A program made the translations under genes and the position numbers. A stretch of 64,000 nt of DNA from Phyllobacterium zundukense (GTDB taxonomy: Bacteria; Pseudomonadota; Alphaproteobacteria; Rhizobiales; Rhizobiaceae): contig NZ_CP104973.1 of assembly GCF_025452195.1 (NCBI RefSeq), positions 3,455,001 through 3,519,000 of the forward strand. Direction: 5' to 3'. Below are positions 43,366-53,462 of the stretch, piece after piece (within the stretch, counting starts at the first letter, position 1; the number at the start of each line of letters is the position of its first letter). Under the pieces are notes generated by a model, which worked only from the letters and a program-made list of their open reading frames with translations, was not told the DNA's origin and did no database searches.

Positions 43366-44106
43366 ATGCCGATCGCCAAGCTGGCTCGCTATGTGCTGTT
43401 TGCGGCTCTGATCGGCATTTCAATACTTTCCTATCTGCGCGAAGAGAACGCGCCGGTAACGAACGGTCCGATCGAACCTTCTTCTGATACGCCGATGGAA
43501 CGGCAGGCCGGGCAGCCCCCGTCACTGCCCTCCGGCACAGGTTTCGACTTCTATGTGCTCGCGCTTTCCTGGTCACCCAGCTATTGCGCGGCAGAAGGAC
43601 CGAACGCCAATCGGCAACAATGTTCGTCAGGGCGGCCGTACGGGTTCGTCGTGCATGGGCTCTGGCCGCAATATGAACGGGGCTATCCGCAGGATTGCGA
43701 TACGTCGCAGCCGCGCAACGTTCCCTACGCCCAAGCCAGACAATTATCCGATATCATGCCATCACCCGGTCTCGTTACCCATGAGTGGCGTAAACATGGC
43801 TCCTGCACCGGCTTGACGCAGCAGGACTATTTCTCCGTTATGCGCCAAGCTGTAAAGCGTGTTGCGATTCCAGCCCCTTACCGCCAGCCTACATCGCGCG
43901 CGCCGATCAATCCGCAGGTACTAGAACAGGCCTTTGTTTCCGCCAATCCCGGACTTGCCAAAGAAGGCATCGCCGTTACCTGCGACAGCGACTATCTGCG
44001 GGAGGTGCGCGTTTGCCTGACAAAGGATCTGAACTTCCGCACCTGCCCCGAAGTCGAGCGCTCCTCTTGCAGGCGGCGCTCCGTGGATATGCCTGCAGCG
44101 CAGTAG
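43366..44106 (+). CDS. Ribonuclease T2 family protein, 246 aa
   Basis: Secreted or periplasmic endoribonuclease cleaving RNA through a 2',3'-cyclic phosphate. The two active-site blocks are present: CAS-1 GFVVHGLWPQ and CAS-2 THEWRKHGSC. An N-terminal hydrophobic segment (YVLFAALIGISILSYL) acts as signal peptide or anchor. Numerous cysteines fit the RNase T2 disulfide pattern. RNase T2 is uncommon outside a subset of proteobacteria. Confidence 0.93.
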   Translation: MPIAKLARYVLFAALIGISILSYLREENAPVTNGPIEPSSDTPMERQAGQPPSLPSGTGFDFYVLALSWSPSYCAAEGPNANRQQCSSGRPYGFVVHGLWPQYERGYPQDCDTSQPRNVPYAQARQLSDIMPSPGLVTHEWRKHGSCTGLTQQDYFSVMRQAVKRVAIPAPYRQPTSRAPINPQVLEQAFVSANPGLAKEGIAVTCDSDYLREVRVCLTKDLNFRTCPEVERSSCRRRSVDMPAAQ

Positions 44107-44188
44107 TAAGGCGAAAATGCCGCTCTTTGCGAAAACCAATGGCGGGTTTACGGTTCCGGCACCGAATCGTGATCAATGGGAGTCCACA

Positions 44189-44785
44189 GTGCCGAAAATT
44201 CTCTATTCCCCCGCCTCACCCTACAGTACCAAAGTCCGCATGGCGGCGCTTTATGCGGGGGTCCCTGTCGAGAATGTGCTGGTGGACAGCAACGCCGAAC
44301 CGATGGAACTGATCAGCGCCAATCCGCTCGGCAAGATTCCAACGCTTATTCTGGATGACGGCAAGGCAATCTTCGACAGCCGCGTCATCACGCAATATCT
44401 AAACCGTATGTCGGGCAACAAGATTTTCCCGCGCAATGCAGAAAAGCGGCTTGAGGCCGAACAACTGGAATCGGTTGCCGACGGACTTTGCGATGTGCTG
44501 CTCGCACACGTTTATGAGCGCCGCTTCCATCCGGAGGAAAAGATCCACCAGCCTTGGCTCGACCGCCAATGGGGCAAGGCTATCCGCGTGCTTGACCACC
44601 TCAACGCCGCACCGCCGCGTCTCGGCAAGAAAATTCATGGCGGACATATCGCACTTGCGGCCGCCCTCGCCTATGCGAGCCTGCGTTTTGAAGGCAAATG
44701 GGAAAAAGGCCGCTCGAAGCTCAAGCGCTGGCAGAAGCGTTTCGAGGAATTGCATCCTGACTTGGCGGCGCTGCTGCCAAAATAA
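44189..44785 (+). CDS. Glutathione S-transferase family protein, 198 aa
   Basis: GST fold starting PKILYSPASPYSTKVRMAAL, with ISANPLGKIPTLILDDGK and FDSRVITQYLN in the thioredoxin-like domain. A GTG at 44189 with GGGAG six bases upstream starts the first beta strand where the family normally begins. The frame is open to an ATG at 44117, which would add 24 residues without similarity. It ends at a bidirectional terminator shared with the porin gene. Confidence 0.82.
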   Translation: MPKILYSPASPYSTKVRMAALYAGVPVENVLVDSNAEPMELISANPLGKIPTLILDDGKAIFDSRVITQYLNRMSGNKIFPRNAEKRLEAEQLESVADGLCDVLLAHVYERRFHPEEKIHQPWLDRQWGKAIRVLDHLNAAPPRLGKKIHGGHIALAAALAYASLRFEGKWEKGRSKLKRWQKRFEELHPDLAALLPK

Positions 44786-44792
44786 GCGCAAA

Positions 44793-44826
44793 AAAAGAGC
44801 CGGGCAGTTTCCTGCCCGGCTCTTTT
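44793..44826. terminator. Bidirectional rho-independent terminator
   Basis: AAAAGAGCCGGGCAG / CTGCCCGGCTCTTTT with a TTTC loop. It has an A-run before and a T-run after, so it terminates both the GST gene (plus) and the porin gene (minus). Confidence 0.93.
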
Positions 44827-44841
44827 CAAATAAATCGTCGT

Positions 44842-45486
44842 TTAGAACTTGTAACCAACACCGACACGAATCTCGTTCGTTGTCAGCTTGCTGGAAACGT
44901 CATCCAGACCGCCGAGGTCGAAGTCCTTCTTGCCGTAATCGCTATAGCGATATTCGACGCGGCCTACGATATTCTGCGTGAACTTGGCTTCGGCACCGGC
45001 ACCAACTGTCCAGCCGACGCGGGTGTTTGAGTCACTACCCGTATCGGAAGACAGTTTGCTGTTCGCCACGGCGAGACCGCCTGTGCCGTACAACAGAATC
45101 GGATCAAGCGCGATACCGGCGCGAGCACGAACCGAGCCTTCTACGCCCTGCTTCGCTTTGATGCCGCCACTGGTCTCGTCTCCACCGGAGTAGCCGAGGT
45201 CTGCTTCACCACCATAGACGAACTGGCCGTTCTGGAAATTGTAACCACCGTAAGCGCCGCCCTGGAAGCCATCGGCGTTGATGTTGCCAGAATCGTCGGT
45301 CTTGTGCTTGTTCCAACCGTAACCGCCATAAGCGCCGAGGTAAGCGCCGGACCAATCAGCAGCAGCTGGTGCTTCGATGGGAGCCGGTGCAGGTGGCTGT
45401 TCCTGGATGGCGTCGGCGGCGATTACCGGAGCGGAGAGCGTGAACACTGCCACGGTAGCGAGGATCGTTGTTTTAAGAGTGCGCAT
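44842..45486 (-). CDS. Omp25/Omp31-type outer membrane beta-barrel protein, 214 aa
   Basis: Eight-stranded outer-membrane protein of the Brucella Omp25/Omp31 family. The signal peptide LKTTILATVAVFTLSAPVIA is cleaved after AAD. A proline-rich segment (QEQPPAPAPIEAP) precedes the barrel, which starts DWSGAYLGAYGGYGW and ends VEYRYSDYGKKDF...VGVGYKF with the terminal aromatic needed for BAM recognition. The ATG at 45486 follows AAGGAG. Confidence 0.92.
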   Translation of the reverse strand: MRTLKTTILATVAVFTLSAPVIAADAIQEQPPAPAPIEAPAAADWSGAYLGAYGGYGWNKHKTDDSGNINADGFQGGAYGGYNFQNGQFVYGGEADLGYSGGDETSGGIKAKQGVEGSVRARAGIALDPILLYGTGGLAVANSKLSSDTGSDSNTRVGWTVGAGAEAKFTQNIVGRVEYRYSDYGKKDFDLGGLDDVSSKLTTNEIRVGVGYKF

Positions 45487-45833
45487 AGGCAATCTCCTTT
45501 TTTAAACTCTTTTACACGGAGCGGGCACTGGTTGGGGGGAAGAACCAAGAATTGCATCCGCTTGACGGGGCAGACATTCGCTTTGCATTGTGGCGGCACT
45601 TGCGCGGCACTGTGAAAAGAAACTGTCGAGAAAATGGCGGAAATGCGATGTGTTTTTTATGCAACATCGCGAATTCTTCAATGATTTCAATGCTAATATA
45701 GTAAGCCAATAAAATAGAAGCTAATCGATACTAGACGAGAATTTGGCCGGCAGTCTCTCGATATTGCAGCGCAATATAGTAAACTTAATCAGCGCTTAAA
45801 ATTTGCGTTCGTCTTAAAGTCCAGGAGGATGTT

Positions 45834-45872
45834 GTGACGCTATTCGAACTGCGTCCGCCTTGGCGCAGATGA
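45834..45872 (+). CDS. Possible 12-residue leader peptide
   Basis: GTG-start mini-frame encoding a 12-residue peptide ending RPPWRR, preceded at the proper distance by AGGAGG. It lies about 118 bp before the SDR gene. It could be a translational leader, or a chance occurrence; no attenuator-type alternative structures were established. Confidence 0.25.
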   Translation: MTLFELRPPWRR

Positions 45873-45937
45873 ACTTCGATGATCAATCGCATCTGTTCAC
45901 TACTGACACTGTTGCGGCCTTTCACTCTCGCGCTTTC

Positions 45938-45975
45938 ATGCCGTGATCCCTATATTCGTGACTGAATCGCGGCAT
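45938..45975 (+). promoter_or_regulatory. Hairpin adjacent to SDR ribosome-binding site
   Basis: ATGCCG (45938-45943) pairs with CGGCAT (45970-45975). AAGGAGCC follows immediately, so the structure could affect access to the TTG start at 45990. Confidence 0.3.
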
Positions 45976-45989
45976 GAAGGAGCCATCAC

Positions 45990-46757
45990 TTGAAGACTGA
46001 TCAGCCCGTTGTTCTTGTAACCGGTGGCGCAAAGCGGATCGGCAAGGCGATTGTCCAGGATCTGGCCGCACATGGCTTTGCCGTGGCGATCCATTGCAAT
46101 CATTCGCGCGACGAGGGCGAAGAGCTTTTGACGGACATCTATGCGGCAGGTGGCACGGCTTGCGTGGTGCGGGCCGATCTCGCCGACAGCAATGCAGTGC
46201 GCCGCCTTGTTCGCGACGCACAGGATCAACTCGGGCCTGTGCAACTGCTGGTCAATAATGCGTCGATTTTTCAGGAAGACGGCGTAGGTGACTTTGCCGA
46301 TGACAGCATCTGGGACCGGCACTTCGCCGTCCACGTCAAGGCACCCGTGCTGCTTGCGGATGCGATGGCAACGGCGCTGCCGGCAGGTAAGGATGGTCTG
46401 GTCGTCAATATGATCGACCAGCGTGTCTGGAAGCTCACGCCGAAATTCATATCCTACACCCTGTCCAAATCAGCGTTGTGGACTGCCACGCAGACGCTTG
46501 CCCAAGCTCTCGCACCACGGGTCCGTGTCAATGGCATCGCACCTGGCCCAACCATGCCGAGTGACAGGCAGAGCCAGGCTGATTTCGATCGGCAGGTGAA
46601 TATGCTCGTTTTGAAGCATGGGCCCGATCTGTCAGAATTCGGCCGTACAATCCGCTATTTGTGGGAAGCACGCTCCATTACAGGGCAAATGATTGCTCTC
46701 GACGGAGGGCAGCATCTGGCATGGCAGACGCCGGATGTTTCAGGAATTGATGAATGA
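45990..46757 (+). CDS. SDR family oxidoreductase (pteridine reductase/FolM-like), 255 aa
   Basis: Classical SDR with the NADP motif [23 protein letters not shown] in [13 protein letters not shown] and catalytic Tyr-Lys in [20 protein letters not shown]. The [20 protein letters not shown] block matches dihydromonapterin/pteridine reductases. TTG start with AAGGAGCC five bases upstream. Its stop overlaps the uvrC start (ATGA), coupling the two genes. Confidence 0.87.
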   Translation: MKTDQPVVLVTGGAKRIGKAIVQDLAAHGFAVAIHCNHSRDEGEELLTDIYAAGGTACVVRADLADSNAVRRLVRDAQDQLGPVQLLVNNASIFQEDGVGDFADDSIWDRHFAVHVKAPVLLADAMATALPAGKDGLVVNMIDQRVWKLTPKFISYTLSKSALWTATQTLAQALAPRVRVNGIAPGPTMPSDRQSQADFDRQVNMLVLKHGPDLSEFGRTIRYLWEARSITGQMIALDGGQHLAWQTPDVSGIDE

Positions 46758-48853
46758 ACGACCCGGCAAATCAATCCAGTCCAAAACAGTTTCTTTCCAA
46801 CGATGTGAAAGAAAACGATATCGATTTGCCCGTCGATGAGGATCTGGAAGAACCAATCGAGGAAAGCAACGAACCTGTTCGCGACGTAGCGGCTCTGATC
46901 AGTGCAATCGAGTGGGATTCGACGATCGTCAGCGATGGAACCAGCGGCGCCGATGTAATCGCTGCGCTGGTAAAGCGCTTGCCAAACAAGCCGGGCGTCT
47001 ATCGCATGTTCAACGAGGCTGGCGACGTGCTCTATGTCGGCAAAGCGCACAGCCTGAAGAAGCGTGTTTCCAATTATGCCCGCGGTCAGGGCCACAACAA
47101 CCGCATCGCGCGGATGATCCGCGAAACCATGAAAATGGAATTCGTCGTCACCCGCACGGAGACGGAAGCACTGCTTCTGGAAGCCAATCTGATCAAACGG
47201 TTGCGGCCGCGCTTTAATGTGCTGATGCGGGACGACAAGTCGTTTCCGTATATCCTTCTCACAGCACCCAAGCAGACTGACCGGCGGCTTGCGCCTGGAA
47301 TTTTCAAACATCGCGGTGCACGCTCGAGCAAAGGTGATTATTTCGGACCCTTCGCATCGGCGGGGGCAGTCGGGCGCACCATCAATGCTCTGCAGCGTGC
47401 ATTCCTTCTGCGCACCTGCACGGATTCGTTCTACGAAAACCGCACACGCCCTTGCCTGCTCTACCAGATCAAGCGCTGTTCCGGTCCTTGCACCGGAGAG
47501 ATCAGCGAAGCGGACTATGACGAACTCGTCAGCGAAACCAAGGCGTTTCTTTCGGGCAAAAGCCAGGCGGTGAAGACGCATTTGTCAGATGCGATGCGCG
47601 AGGCTTCGGCAGATCTCGATTTCGAGCGGGCAGCTGTATATCGCGATCGCCTGTCGGCGCTGTCGCACGTTCAGGCACATTCGGGCATCAATCCGCAATC
47701 GGTGGAGGAAGCCGACGTTTTCGCGATCTATCAAAATGGCGGCGTGACCTGCATCCAGGTGTTTTTCTTTCGAACCGGCCAGAACTGGGGCAACCGCGCC
47801 TATTATCCCAAGGCGGATTCGTCGCTCTCGGGCGCCGAAGTTCTCGGCGCATTCCTGTCGCAGTTCTATGATGACAAGCCTTGCCCCGCGTTGATCATGC
47901 TTTCGGAAACCGTCGAAGATCAGGAATTGCTTGGCGTTGCACTGACGGCGAAATCGGATCGCAAGGTCACAATCACAGTTCCGCAACGCGGCGAGAAACG
48001 CGATCTGGTCGAGCACGCCCTCAGCAATGCGCGCGAAGCCCTTGGTCGCCAGTTGGCGGAGACGTCATCGCAATCGCGCCTGCTCAAGGGCGTGGCCGAG
48101 ACCTTCGGGCTGGAGAAAACACCGCGCCGCATCGAGGTTTACGACAACTCTCATATCATGGGAACCAACGCCATCGGCGCGATGATCGTCGCCGGCCCGG
48201 AGGGTTTCGTCAAAAACCAGTATCGCAAGTTCAATATCCGCTCGACCGAGATCACGCCTGGCGACGATTTCGGCATGATGCGCGAGGTGATCGAGCGGCG
48301 TTTCAGCCGACTGGTCAAAGAGCACGGTACGCCGGAAACGAAGGATGCGCCGGCGGAGGATGTGGAGATCGATGAATTCGACGATGATTCCGATGCTTTC
48401 CCGGCCTGGCCTGACATAATCCTCATCGACGGCGGACAAGGTCAGATGAGCGCGGTGCGCGGTATCCTGCAGGAGATGGGCATTGCCGACAAGGTCACCG
48501 CCATCGGTGTCGCCAAGGGCGTCGATCGCGATGCGGGGCGCGAACGGTTTTTCATGGAGGGTAAGCCCTCCTTTACGCTTCCCCCGCGCGATCCGGTGCT
48601 GTATTTCCTGCAGCGTCTGCGCGACGAGGCACACCGCTTTGCTATCGGCACGCACCGGGCCAAGCGTAAGAAAGAGATGGTAAAGAATCCGCTGGATGAA
48701 ATCGCGGGAATCGGTCCTTCACGCAAACGCGCTCTGTTGCATCAATTCGGCACGGCAAAGTCGGTTTCGCGGGCGGCTGTCGAAGATTTGATGAAGGTCG
48801 ACGGTATATCTGAAGCCATGGCCATTACAATTCGCGATCATTTCCGTACATAA
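46754..48853 (+). CDS. uvrC: Excinuclease ABC subunit C, 699 aa
   Basis: Nucleotide-excision-repair endonuclease that makes both incisions. The GIY-YIG domain ([31 protein letters not shown]) is near residue 90, the UvrB-interacting UVR region near residue 290 ([20 protein letters not shown]), the RNase H-like catalytic domain follows ([32 protein letters not shown]), and a C-terminal HhH pair ends it. An N-terminal acidic extension of about 60 residues ([16 protein letters not shown]) and an internal acidic insert before the IILIDGG motif are typical of Rhizobiales. Confidence 0.97.
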   Translation: MNDPANQSSPKQFLSNDVKENDIDLPVDEDLEEPIEESNEPVRDVAALISAIEWDSTIVSDGTSGADVIAALVKRLPNKPGVYRMFNEAGDVLYVGKAHSLKKRVSNYARGQGHNNRIARMIRETMKMEFVVTRTETEALLLEANLIKRLRPRFNVLMRDDKSFPYILLTAPKQTDRRLAPGIFKHRGARSSKGDYFGPFASAGAVGRTINALQRAFLLRTCTDSFYENRTRPCLLYQIKRCSGPCTGEISEADYDELVSETKAFLSGKSQAVKTHLSDAMREASADLDFERAAVYRDRLSALSHVQAHSGINPQSVEEADVFAIYQNGGVTCIQVFFFRTGQNWGNRAYYPKADSSLSGAEVLGAFLSQFYDDKPCPALIMLSETVEDQELLGVALTAKSDRKVTITVPQRGEKRDLVEHALSNAREALGRQLAETSSQSRLLKGVAETFGLEKTPRRIEVYDNSHIMGTNAIGAMIVAGPEGFVKNQYRKFNIRSTEITPGDDFGMMREVIERRFSRLVKEHGTPETKDAPAEDVEIDEFDDDSDAFPAWPDIILIDGGQGQMSAVRGILQEMGIADKVTAIGVAKGVDRDAGRERFFMEGKPSFTLPPRDPVLYFLQRLRDEAHRFAIGTHRAKRKKEMVKNPLDEIAGIGPSRKRALLHQFGTAKSVSRAAVEDLMKVDGISEAMAITIRDHFRT

Positions 48854-48963
48854 GGTCTTAACTCTTGAAATCGGGACATAAATGCGCCCGACTCTCCATT
48901 GATGAGCTTGACGTTTGGCGGTCGAACCCTTTTGATCGGCGCTGATTTGGATTGGTTGGAAAT

Positions 48964-49548
48964 ATGCCCAAAAACAACGCCTACTCTCTGCCGAATATTC
49001 TTACCTATGCCCGAATAATTGCCGTCCCCCTTGTCGTGGTATGCTTTTTTCTGGAAGGACGCCTGCAATCCAGCGATGCGGCGCGCTGGGGCGCTCTGGC
49101 GATCTTCGCTATTGCCAGCATAACCGATTTCCTCGACGGCTATCTAGCGCGCATCTGGAAGCAGACCTCGACCATCGGCCGCATGCTCGATCCGATTGCA
49201 GACAAGCTGCTGGTTTCGGCCTGTCTGCTGCTGTTGGCGGCGGATGGAACAATCGCCGGCTGGTCGCTCTGGGCTGCCATCATCATCCTTTGTCGCGAAA
49301 TTCTTGTGTCAGGCCTGCGTGAATATCTGGCGGAACTCAAGGTCAGCGTGCCGGTAAGCCAGCTTGCCAAATGGAAGACCACTATTCAGATGGTTGCCAT
49401 CGCATTTCTGCTAGCGGGACCTGCCGGCGACGAACTTGTGCCGGTGATCACCATATCGGGTATTATTCTATTGTGGATTGCCGCACTGATAACGCTGTAC
49501 ACTGGCTGGGATTATTTCCGGGCCGGGCTGAAACACGTGGTGGACTGA
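48964..49548 (+). CDS. pgsA: CDP-diacylglycerol-glycerol-3-phosphate 3-phosphatidyltransferase, 194 aa
   Basis: First committed step of phosphatidylglycerol synthesis, at the inner membrane. It opens SLPNILTYARIIAVPLVVVC, and the catalytic motif is DGYLARIWKQTSTIGRMLDP, then IADK. The ATG at 48964 is preferred to the TTG at 48952. It lies three bases before moaD. A paralogue is at 34066-34620. Confidence 0.95.
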   Translation: MPKNNAYSLPNILTYARIIAVPLVVVCFFLEGRLQSSDAARWGALAIFAIASITDFLDGYLARIWKQTSTIGRMLDPIADKLLVSACLLLLAADGTIAGWSLWAAIIILCREILVSGLREYLAELKVSVPVSQLAKWKTTIQMVAIAFLLAGPAGDELVPVITISGIILLWIAALITLYTGWDYFRAGLKHVVD

Positions 49549-49551
49549 CCA

Positions 49552-49806
49552 ATGACCAAACTCGTCTATTTCGCATGGGTGCGTGAACGGATCGGCAAGG
49601 GCGAGGAATATCTCGATCTTGAGCCCTCGATCATCACGGTCAACGACCTCTTGACCCATCTAAAGTCCCGCGGTGAGGAATATGAATCAGCGCTTGAATA
49701 CCAGGATGTGATCCGCGTCGCGATCAATCAGGAACATGTCGAGCACGATGCGCCGATCAAGGGCGCACACGAGATTGCGCTTTTCCCGCCAATGACCGGG
49801 GGATGA
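49552..49806 (+). CDS. moaD: Molybdopterin synthase small subunit MoaD, 84 aa
   Basis: Ubiquitin-like sulfur carrier for molybdopterin synthesis, with YFAWVRERIGKGEEYLDLEP and the required C-terminal Gly-Gly (FPPMTGG). It lies three bases after pgsA and three before moaE, in the classical moaD-moaE order. It would serve the molybdo-enzyme at 37211-39322 among others. Confidence 0.97.
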   Translation: MTKLVYFAWVRERIGKGEEYLDLEPSIITVNDLLTHLKSRGEEYESALEYQDVIRVAINQEHVEHDAPIKGAHEIALFPPMTGG

Positions 49807-49809
49807 AGC

Positions 49810-50283
49810 ATGAGCACGGTCGAACCACTCATCCGCATCCAGGCTGAGGATTTCGATACAGCCGCCGAAATTGACCGGATGACCAGGGACCGCCGCGGCA
49901 TCGGCGCGGTGGTGACATTCAGCGGGCTTTGCCGGGATGAGGCCGGGACGCTGGCAGCACTTGAAATCGAACACTATCCCGGCATGGCGGAGGTCGAAAT
50001 TGGCCGTATCGCCGAAGAAACTCTGGACCGCTGGAGTTTAACGGGCCTGACCGTCGTCCACCGCTACGGTTTTATCAAACCTGGTGAGAACATCGTCCTT
50101 GTCGTCGCTGCCTCCGCTCACCGGCAGGCAGCTTTCGAGGCCGCATCGTTCCTGATGGACTATCTGAAGAATGCCGCGCCTTTCTGGAAGAAGCAGCACC
50201 TCGTCAGTGGTGAGGTCAGCGACTGGGTCGAGGCGAAGGCAACCGACGAGGAAGCACTCAAGCGCTGGGGAAAAACCAAATGA
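49810..50283 (+). CDS. moaE: Molybdopterin synthase catalytic subunit MoaE, 157 aa
   Basis: Converts precursor Z to molybdopterin with MoaD. Landmarks are GIGAVVTFSGLCRDEAG, LEIEHYPGMAEVEI, the HRYGFIKPGENIVLVVAASA block and FWKKQHLVSGEVSDWVEAKA with the active-site lysines. Its stop overlaps the start of the META-domain gene by four bases. Confidence 0.97.
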   Translation: MSTVEPLIRIQAEDFDTAAEIDRMTRDRRGIGAVVTFSGLCRDEAGTLAALEIEHYPGMAEVEIGRIAEETLDRWSLTGLTVVHRYGFIKPGENIVLVVAASAHRQAAFEAASFLMDYLKNAAPFWKKQHLVSGEVSDWVEAKATDEEALKRWGKTK

Positions 50284-50717
50284 ACCGTGTCGCAGTTGGT
50301 TCACTCATCATCGGCTTTCTGGCCGTCCTGGTACTGCTGGTTTTGTCATTGTCCGCTCGCAGTGACGAACCCGGAGGTGAGATCAGGGATGTTACCTGGC
50401 TTGCCGAAGACATCGACGGGCGCGGTGTCATTGATAATGCGCAAACGGCTCTGACGATCAATGCCGACGGATCTGCGAACGGATCGGGCGGCTGCAATCG
50501 CTTCATGACCAGCGCCACGATCGATGGATCCAATCTGTCTTTCAAACCGGCGGCTGCAACACGCATGATGTGTCCGCCCGCCCTGATGGATCAAGAACAA
50601 AAGTTCTTCTCCGCACTTGAACGGACGCGGTCCTACGCAATCGATGCCGACACCGGCAAACTGCTGCTGCACGACGACGCCGGAAAAACCATCGTCCAGT
50701 TGGCAAAGCAGAATTGA
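50280..50717 (+). CDS. META domain-containing protein (HslJ-like), 145 aa
   Basis: Small exported or membrane-anchored protein: one N-terminal hydrophobic segment (VGSLIIGFLAVLVLLVLSLS) and a META domain with WLAEDIDGRGVIDNAQTALT, SGGCNRFMTSATIDG and TRMMCPPALMDQEQKFFSAL. E. coli HslJ of this family is heat-induced and linked to novobiocin resistance. It is translationally coupled to moaE, although functionally it appears unrelated to molybdopterin synthesis. Confidence 0.88.
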   Translation: MNRVAVGSLIIGFLAVLVLLVLSLSARSDEPGGEIRDVTWLAEDIDGRGVIDNAQTALTINADGSANGSGGCNRFMTSATIDGSNLSFKPAAATRMMCPPALMDQEQKFFSALERTRSYAIDADTGKLLLHDDAGKTIVQLAKQN

Positions 50718-50731
50718 TTGATCCAAAACAA

Positions 50732-50760
50732 AAAAAGCCGGGCATTTCACCCGGCTTTTT
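50732..50760. terminator. Bidirectional rho-independent terminator
   Basis: AAAAAGCCGGG / CCCGGCTTTTT with a seven-base loop, A-run before and T-run after. It serves the META gene on the plus strand and ndk on the minus strand. Confidence 0.93.
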
Positions 50761-50779
50761 TTATTCGCGCAGCCGAGTA

Positions 50780-51202
50780 TCAGCCGACGATTTCAGTACC
50801 GGAAAACCAGTAGGCAATTTCTTCTGCGGCAGTCTCGGGGGCATCGGAACCATGAACCGAGTTCTCGCCGATCGAGAGGGCAAAAATCTTGCGGATCGTG
50901 CCTTCGTCGGCATTGGCCGGGTTGGTCGCGCCCATGATTTCACGGTTACGGGCAATGGCATTCTCGCCTTCGAGAACCTGAACGATAGTCGGGCCTGAGG
51001 ACATGGACTCAACCAGCTCGCCGAAGAATGGACGTTCCTTGTGCACAGCGTAGAAGCCTTCGGCTTCGCGGCGGCTCATCCACACGCGCTTGGAAGCTAC
51101 AACGCGAAGGCCAGCTTCTTCAAACTTCTGGGTGATGGCACCGGTCAGATTGCGGCGGGTCGCGTCGGGCTTGATCATCGAAAAAGTACGTTCAATTGCC
51201 AT
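50780..51202 (-). CDS. ndk: Nucleoside diphosphate kinase, 140 aa
   Basis: Equilibrates nucleoside di- and triphosphates by a phospho-histidine intermediate. The start is [19 protein letters not shown], with the active-site His in [17 protein letters not shown]. Length is normal. The frame open upstream to 51304 is non-homologous. Confidence 0.97.
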   Translation of the reverse strand: MAIERTFSMIKPDATRRNLTGAITQKFEEAGLRVVASKRVWMSRREAEGFYAVHKERPFFGELVESMSSGPTIVQVLEGENAIARNREIMGATNPANADEGTIRKIFALSIGENSVHGSDAPETAAEEIAYWFSGTEIVG

Positions 51203-51305
51203 GGAATGAAACCTTGTCATTTGGGGGAATGGTGGCGGCTCTATAGCGGGAGCAGGCCCATTTGCCAATAGACCATTTGCCAATCCATTGCGGTGGCAGA
51301 CCATT

Positions 51306-52763
51306 TCAAGGTCGTTTGGGCACTGGTTCCCTCGCGGGTGCTACGCTACGCTTGCTGATTGTCAGTGCTGCAACAAGCGCACTCAAGACAGCAAGGCCCG
51401 CAGCTCCAAACATGATGAGCCGATAGGCATTGGTCAGAGCATTGACGTCCATCGAGGAAAGTTCCGATCCGCCGACGGCAAGCCCCAAAGCCGCCACCGC
51501 TACAAGTCCCCCGCCCCGTGCCGCCGCATTGTTGACACCGGATGCCGTGCCGCTTTTTTCATCCGGGGCGGAATCGAAGACGGTGGTCGTCAGCGGCGGA
51601 ATGCTGACTGTCATGCCGATGCCAACTACGATCAGCCCAGGCAGGAAGCCGATCCAATAGCCTGGATATTCGCCAGACACTGCCAGGATCACAAAGCCAA
51701 CTGCCGTCGCCAAGGGGCCGATAATCAGCAGTATTCGCGACCCGATCCGTTCGACCAGCCCTCCGATCCAGCGCGATCCCAACCCCATGATCAGCGAGAA
51801 AGGCAAGAGGGCCGCCCCTGCCGCGGTCGCGCTGTACTTATGGACCTCGATCAACAGGAATGGCAGCAGGAACAAGGCTCCGCTAAGCGCGGCATACAGC
51901 AGAACGGTAATGCCGTTGGCGCCTGCAAAATCTCGATCGCGGAATAGCGACAGCGCCATAACCGGCGCGACAGACCGAGATTCTGCAATGATGAACAGCA
52001 CGCCCGCGGGAACGGCTGCAGCAATGGCGAGCCCGCCAATCAGACCGCTACCCTCGCCAGAAGCAATTAATCCGTAGCTGAGTAATCCGAGAGCCAGCAC
52101 CGCGAGCGCTGAGCCGCGCAGATCGAGGGGCTCGGATGCGCCTTTGCTGCGGTCGTCGGCCGGCAACTTCCACGCGAGGAACAATGCGACGGCGGCAATT
52201 GGTGGATTGATGTAGAAGATGGAGCGCCAGCCCACCGTATCGACCAGCCACCCGCCAAACGGAGGTCCCAGAGCCATCGTGAGCGCGCCAGCCCCCGCCC
52301 ATGTTCCGATCGCCCGCCCGCGTGCCTCCCCCCTGAATGCGGCACTGATAATGGCAAGGCTGGCAGGCACCAGCATCGCAGCGCTCGCACCCTGCAACAG
52401 CCGCATCGCTATCAGCCATCCGGCCGATGGTGCCAAACCACATCCCATCGAGGCAACGGCAAAGCCGATGAGACCGGCGATGAAAATACGCCGCCGGCCG
52501 AAGCGATCACCAACCGACCCGCCAAGCAGAATGAGACTTGCAAGCATCAGCATATAACCATTGACCACCCATTGCATGGTGGCAAGGCTTGACCCGAAGC
52601 TCCCCTGAATCGCAGGGAGCGCGACGTTCACCACGGAACCATCGATGAAGCTCAAGCTCGAGCCGAGAATTGTGGCGGGCAGAACCCACTGGGTCTTGCC
52701 ATTCGTCCCTTTCGGCTGTCTCGCATCAGGCGTTTCGCAGGGGAGGAGTTGCGGGCCCGTCAT
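51306..52763 (-). CDS. MFS transporter, DHA2 (EmrB/QacA) family, 485 aa
   Basis: Probable 14-helix proton-driven drug exporter. It shows the DHA2 opening [29 protein letters not shown], motif [18 protein letters not shown] and motif C in [20 protein letters not shown]. No EmrA-type membrane-fusion partner is adjacent. It is transcribed toward ndk. No adjacent regulator; the upstream gene is the divergent DinB protein. Confidence 0.93.
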   Translation of the reverse strand: MTGPQLLPCETPDARQPKGTNGKTQWVLPATILGSSLSFIDGSVVNVALPAIQGSFGSSLATMQWVVNGYMLMLASLILLGGSVGDRFGRRRIFIAGLIGFAVASMGCGLAPSAGWLIAMRLLQGASAAMLVPASLAIISAAFRGEARGRAIGTWAGAGALTMALGPPFGGWLVDTVGWRSIFYINPPIAAVALFLAWKLPADDRSKGASEPLDLRGSALAVLALGLLSYGLIASGEGSGLIGGLAIAAAVPAGVLFIIAESRSVAPVMALSLFRDRDFAGANGITVLLYAALSGALFLLPFLLIEVHKYSATAAGAALLPFSLIMGLGSRWIGGLVERIGSRILLIIGPLATAVGFVILAVSGEYPGYWIGFLPGLIVVGIGMTVSIPPLTTTVFDSAPDEKSGTASGVNNAAARGGGLVAVAALGLAVGGSELSSMDVNALTNAYRLIMFGAAGLAVLSALVAALTISKRSVAPAREPVPKRP

Positions 52764-52858
52764 TTCAATTCTCGCGGCAAAATGATTTCATGGAAACAAC
52801 TCCTCCTTCAGATATCATTATGTCAATAACGCAACCTTATTTATAGAGAGCCAATGTA

Positions 52859-53371
52859 ATGGAACAGCATTTCAGGATGCTTGCCGCATATAACCGCTGG
52901 GTAAACCAACGGCTCTATGCCGCGGCAGCCGAGCTCAATGACGAAGAATACCGGCGCGACATGCGCGCATTCTTCACTTCGTTGCACGGCACCCTGAACC
53001 ATCTGCTGGTGACCGATCGTATCTGGCTCTACCGTTTTACTGGCCAAGGAGATGCCCCGAAAACATTGGATGCGATCCTGTTCGAAAAACTGGAGGCGTT
53101 GAAGGCTGCACGAGAAACAGAGGACGCGCGTATCATCAGCTGGATCGACGGCCTGGACAGCTCGGATATTGCCGGGCGCTTTACCTATACGACGGTCAGC
53201 GACATGCGGACGATCAGTCAGCGTCTTGCGCCGGCGCTCTCACATCTCTTTAACCACCAAACGCACCATCGTGGTCAGGCCCACGCCATTTTGACAGCAC
53301 TCGGCAAAGCTGCTCCATCCTTTGATCTCATCCAGTTCCAGCGGACAGAAGAAGGCAGACCTTATTCATAA
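52859..53371 (+). CDS. DinB family protein, 170 aa
   Basis: Four-helix-bundle metal-binding protein of the DinB/YfiT type. Three metal-ligand histidines can be placed: one in SLHGTLNHLLVTDRIW and two in FNHQTHHRGQAHAIL. Family includes bacillithiol-type transferases; the substrate is unknown here. The ATG at 52859 is the natural start. Confidence 0.9.
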   Translation: MEQHFRMLAAYNRWVNQRLYAAAAELNDEEYRRDMRAFFTSLHGTLNHLLVTDRIWLYRFTGQGDAPKTLDAILFEKLEALKAARETEDARIISWIDGLDSSDIAGRFTYTTVSDMRTISQRLAPALSHLFNHQTHHRGQAHAILTALGKAAPSFDLIQFQRTEEGRPYS

Positions 53372-53462
53372 GGTGTTGTGAAGTCTCTTTACCTCAAGCG
53401 CACGGCAGATATGCAACAGTACAGTCTTGCGGAAAAGCCATTTCCCGTGCAAAAGCGCGGCC

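Larger units (their letters stand above)
45487..45989. other. AT-rich divergent intergenic region
   Basis: About 500 bp. Promoters for the porin gene and the SDR-uvrC series are expected. A 12-codon open frame beginning GTG at 45834 follows a perfect AGGAGG, and a hairpin ATGCCG/CGGCAT (45938-45975) precedes the ribosome-binding site of the next gene. No other gene is seen. Confidence 0.5.

Noticed and set aside
46655..47581. 308-residue open frame antisense to uvrC
   Set aside because: Shadow of the GIY-YIG region of uvrC.
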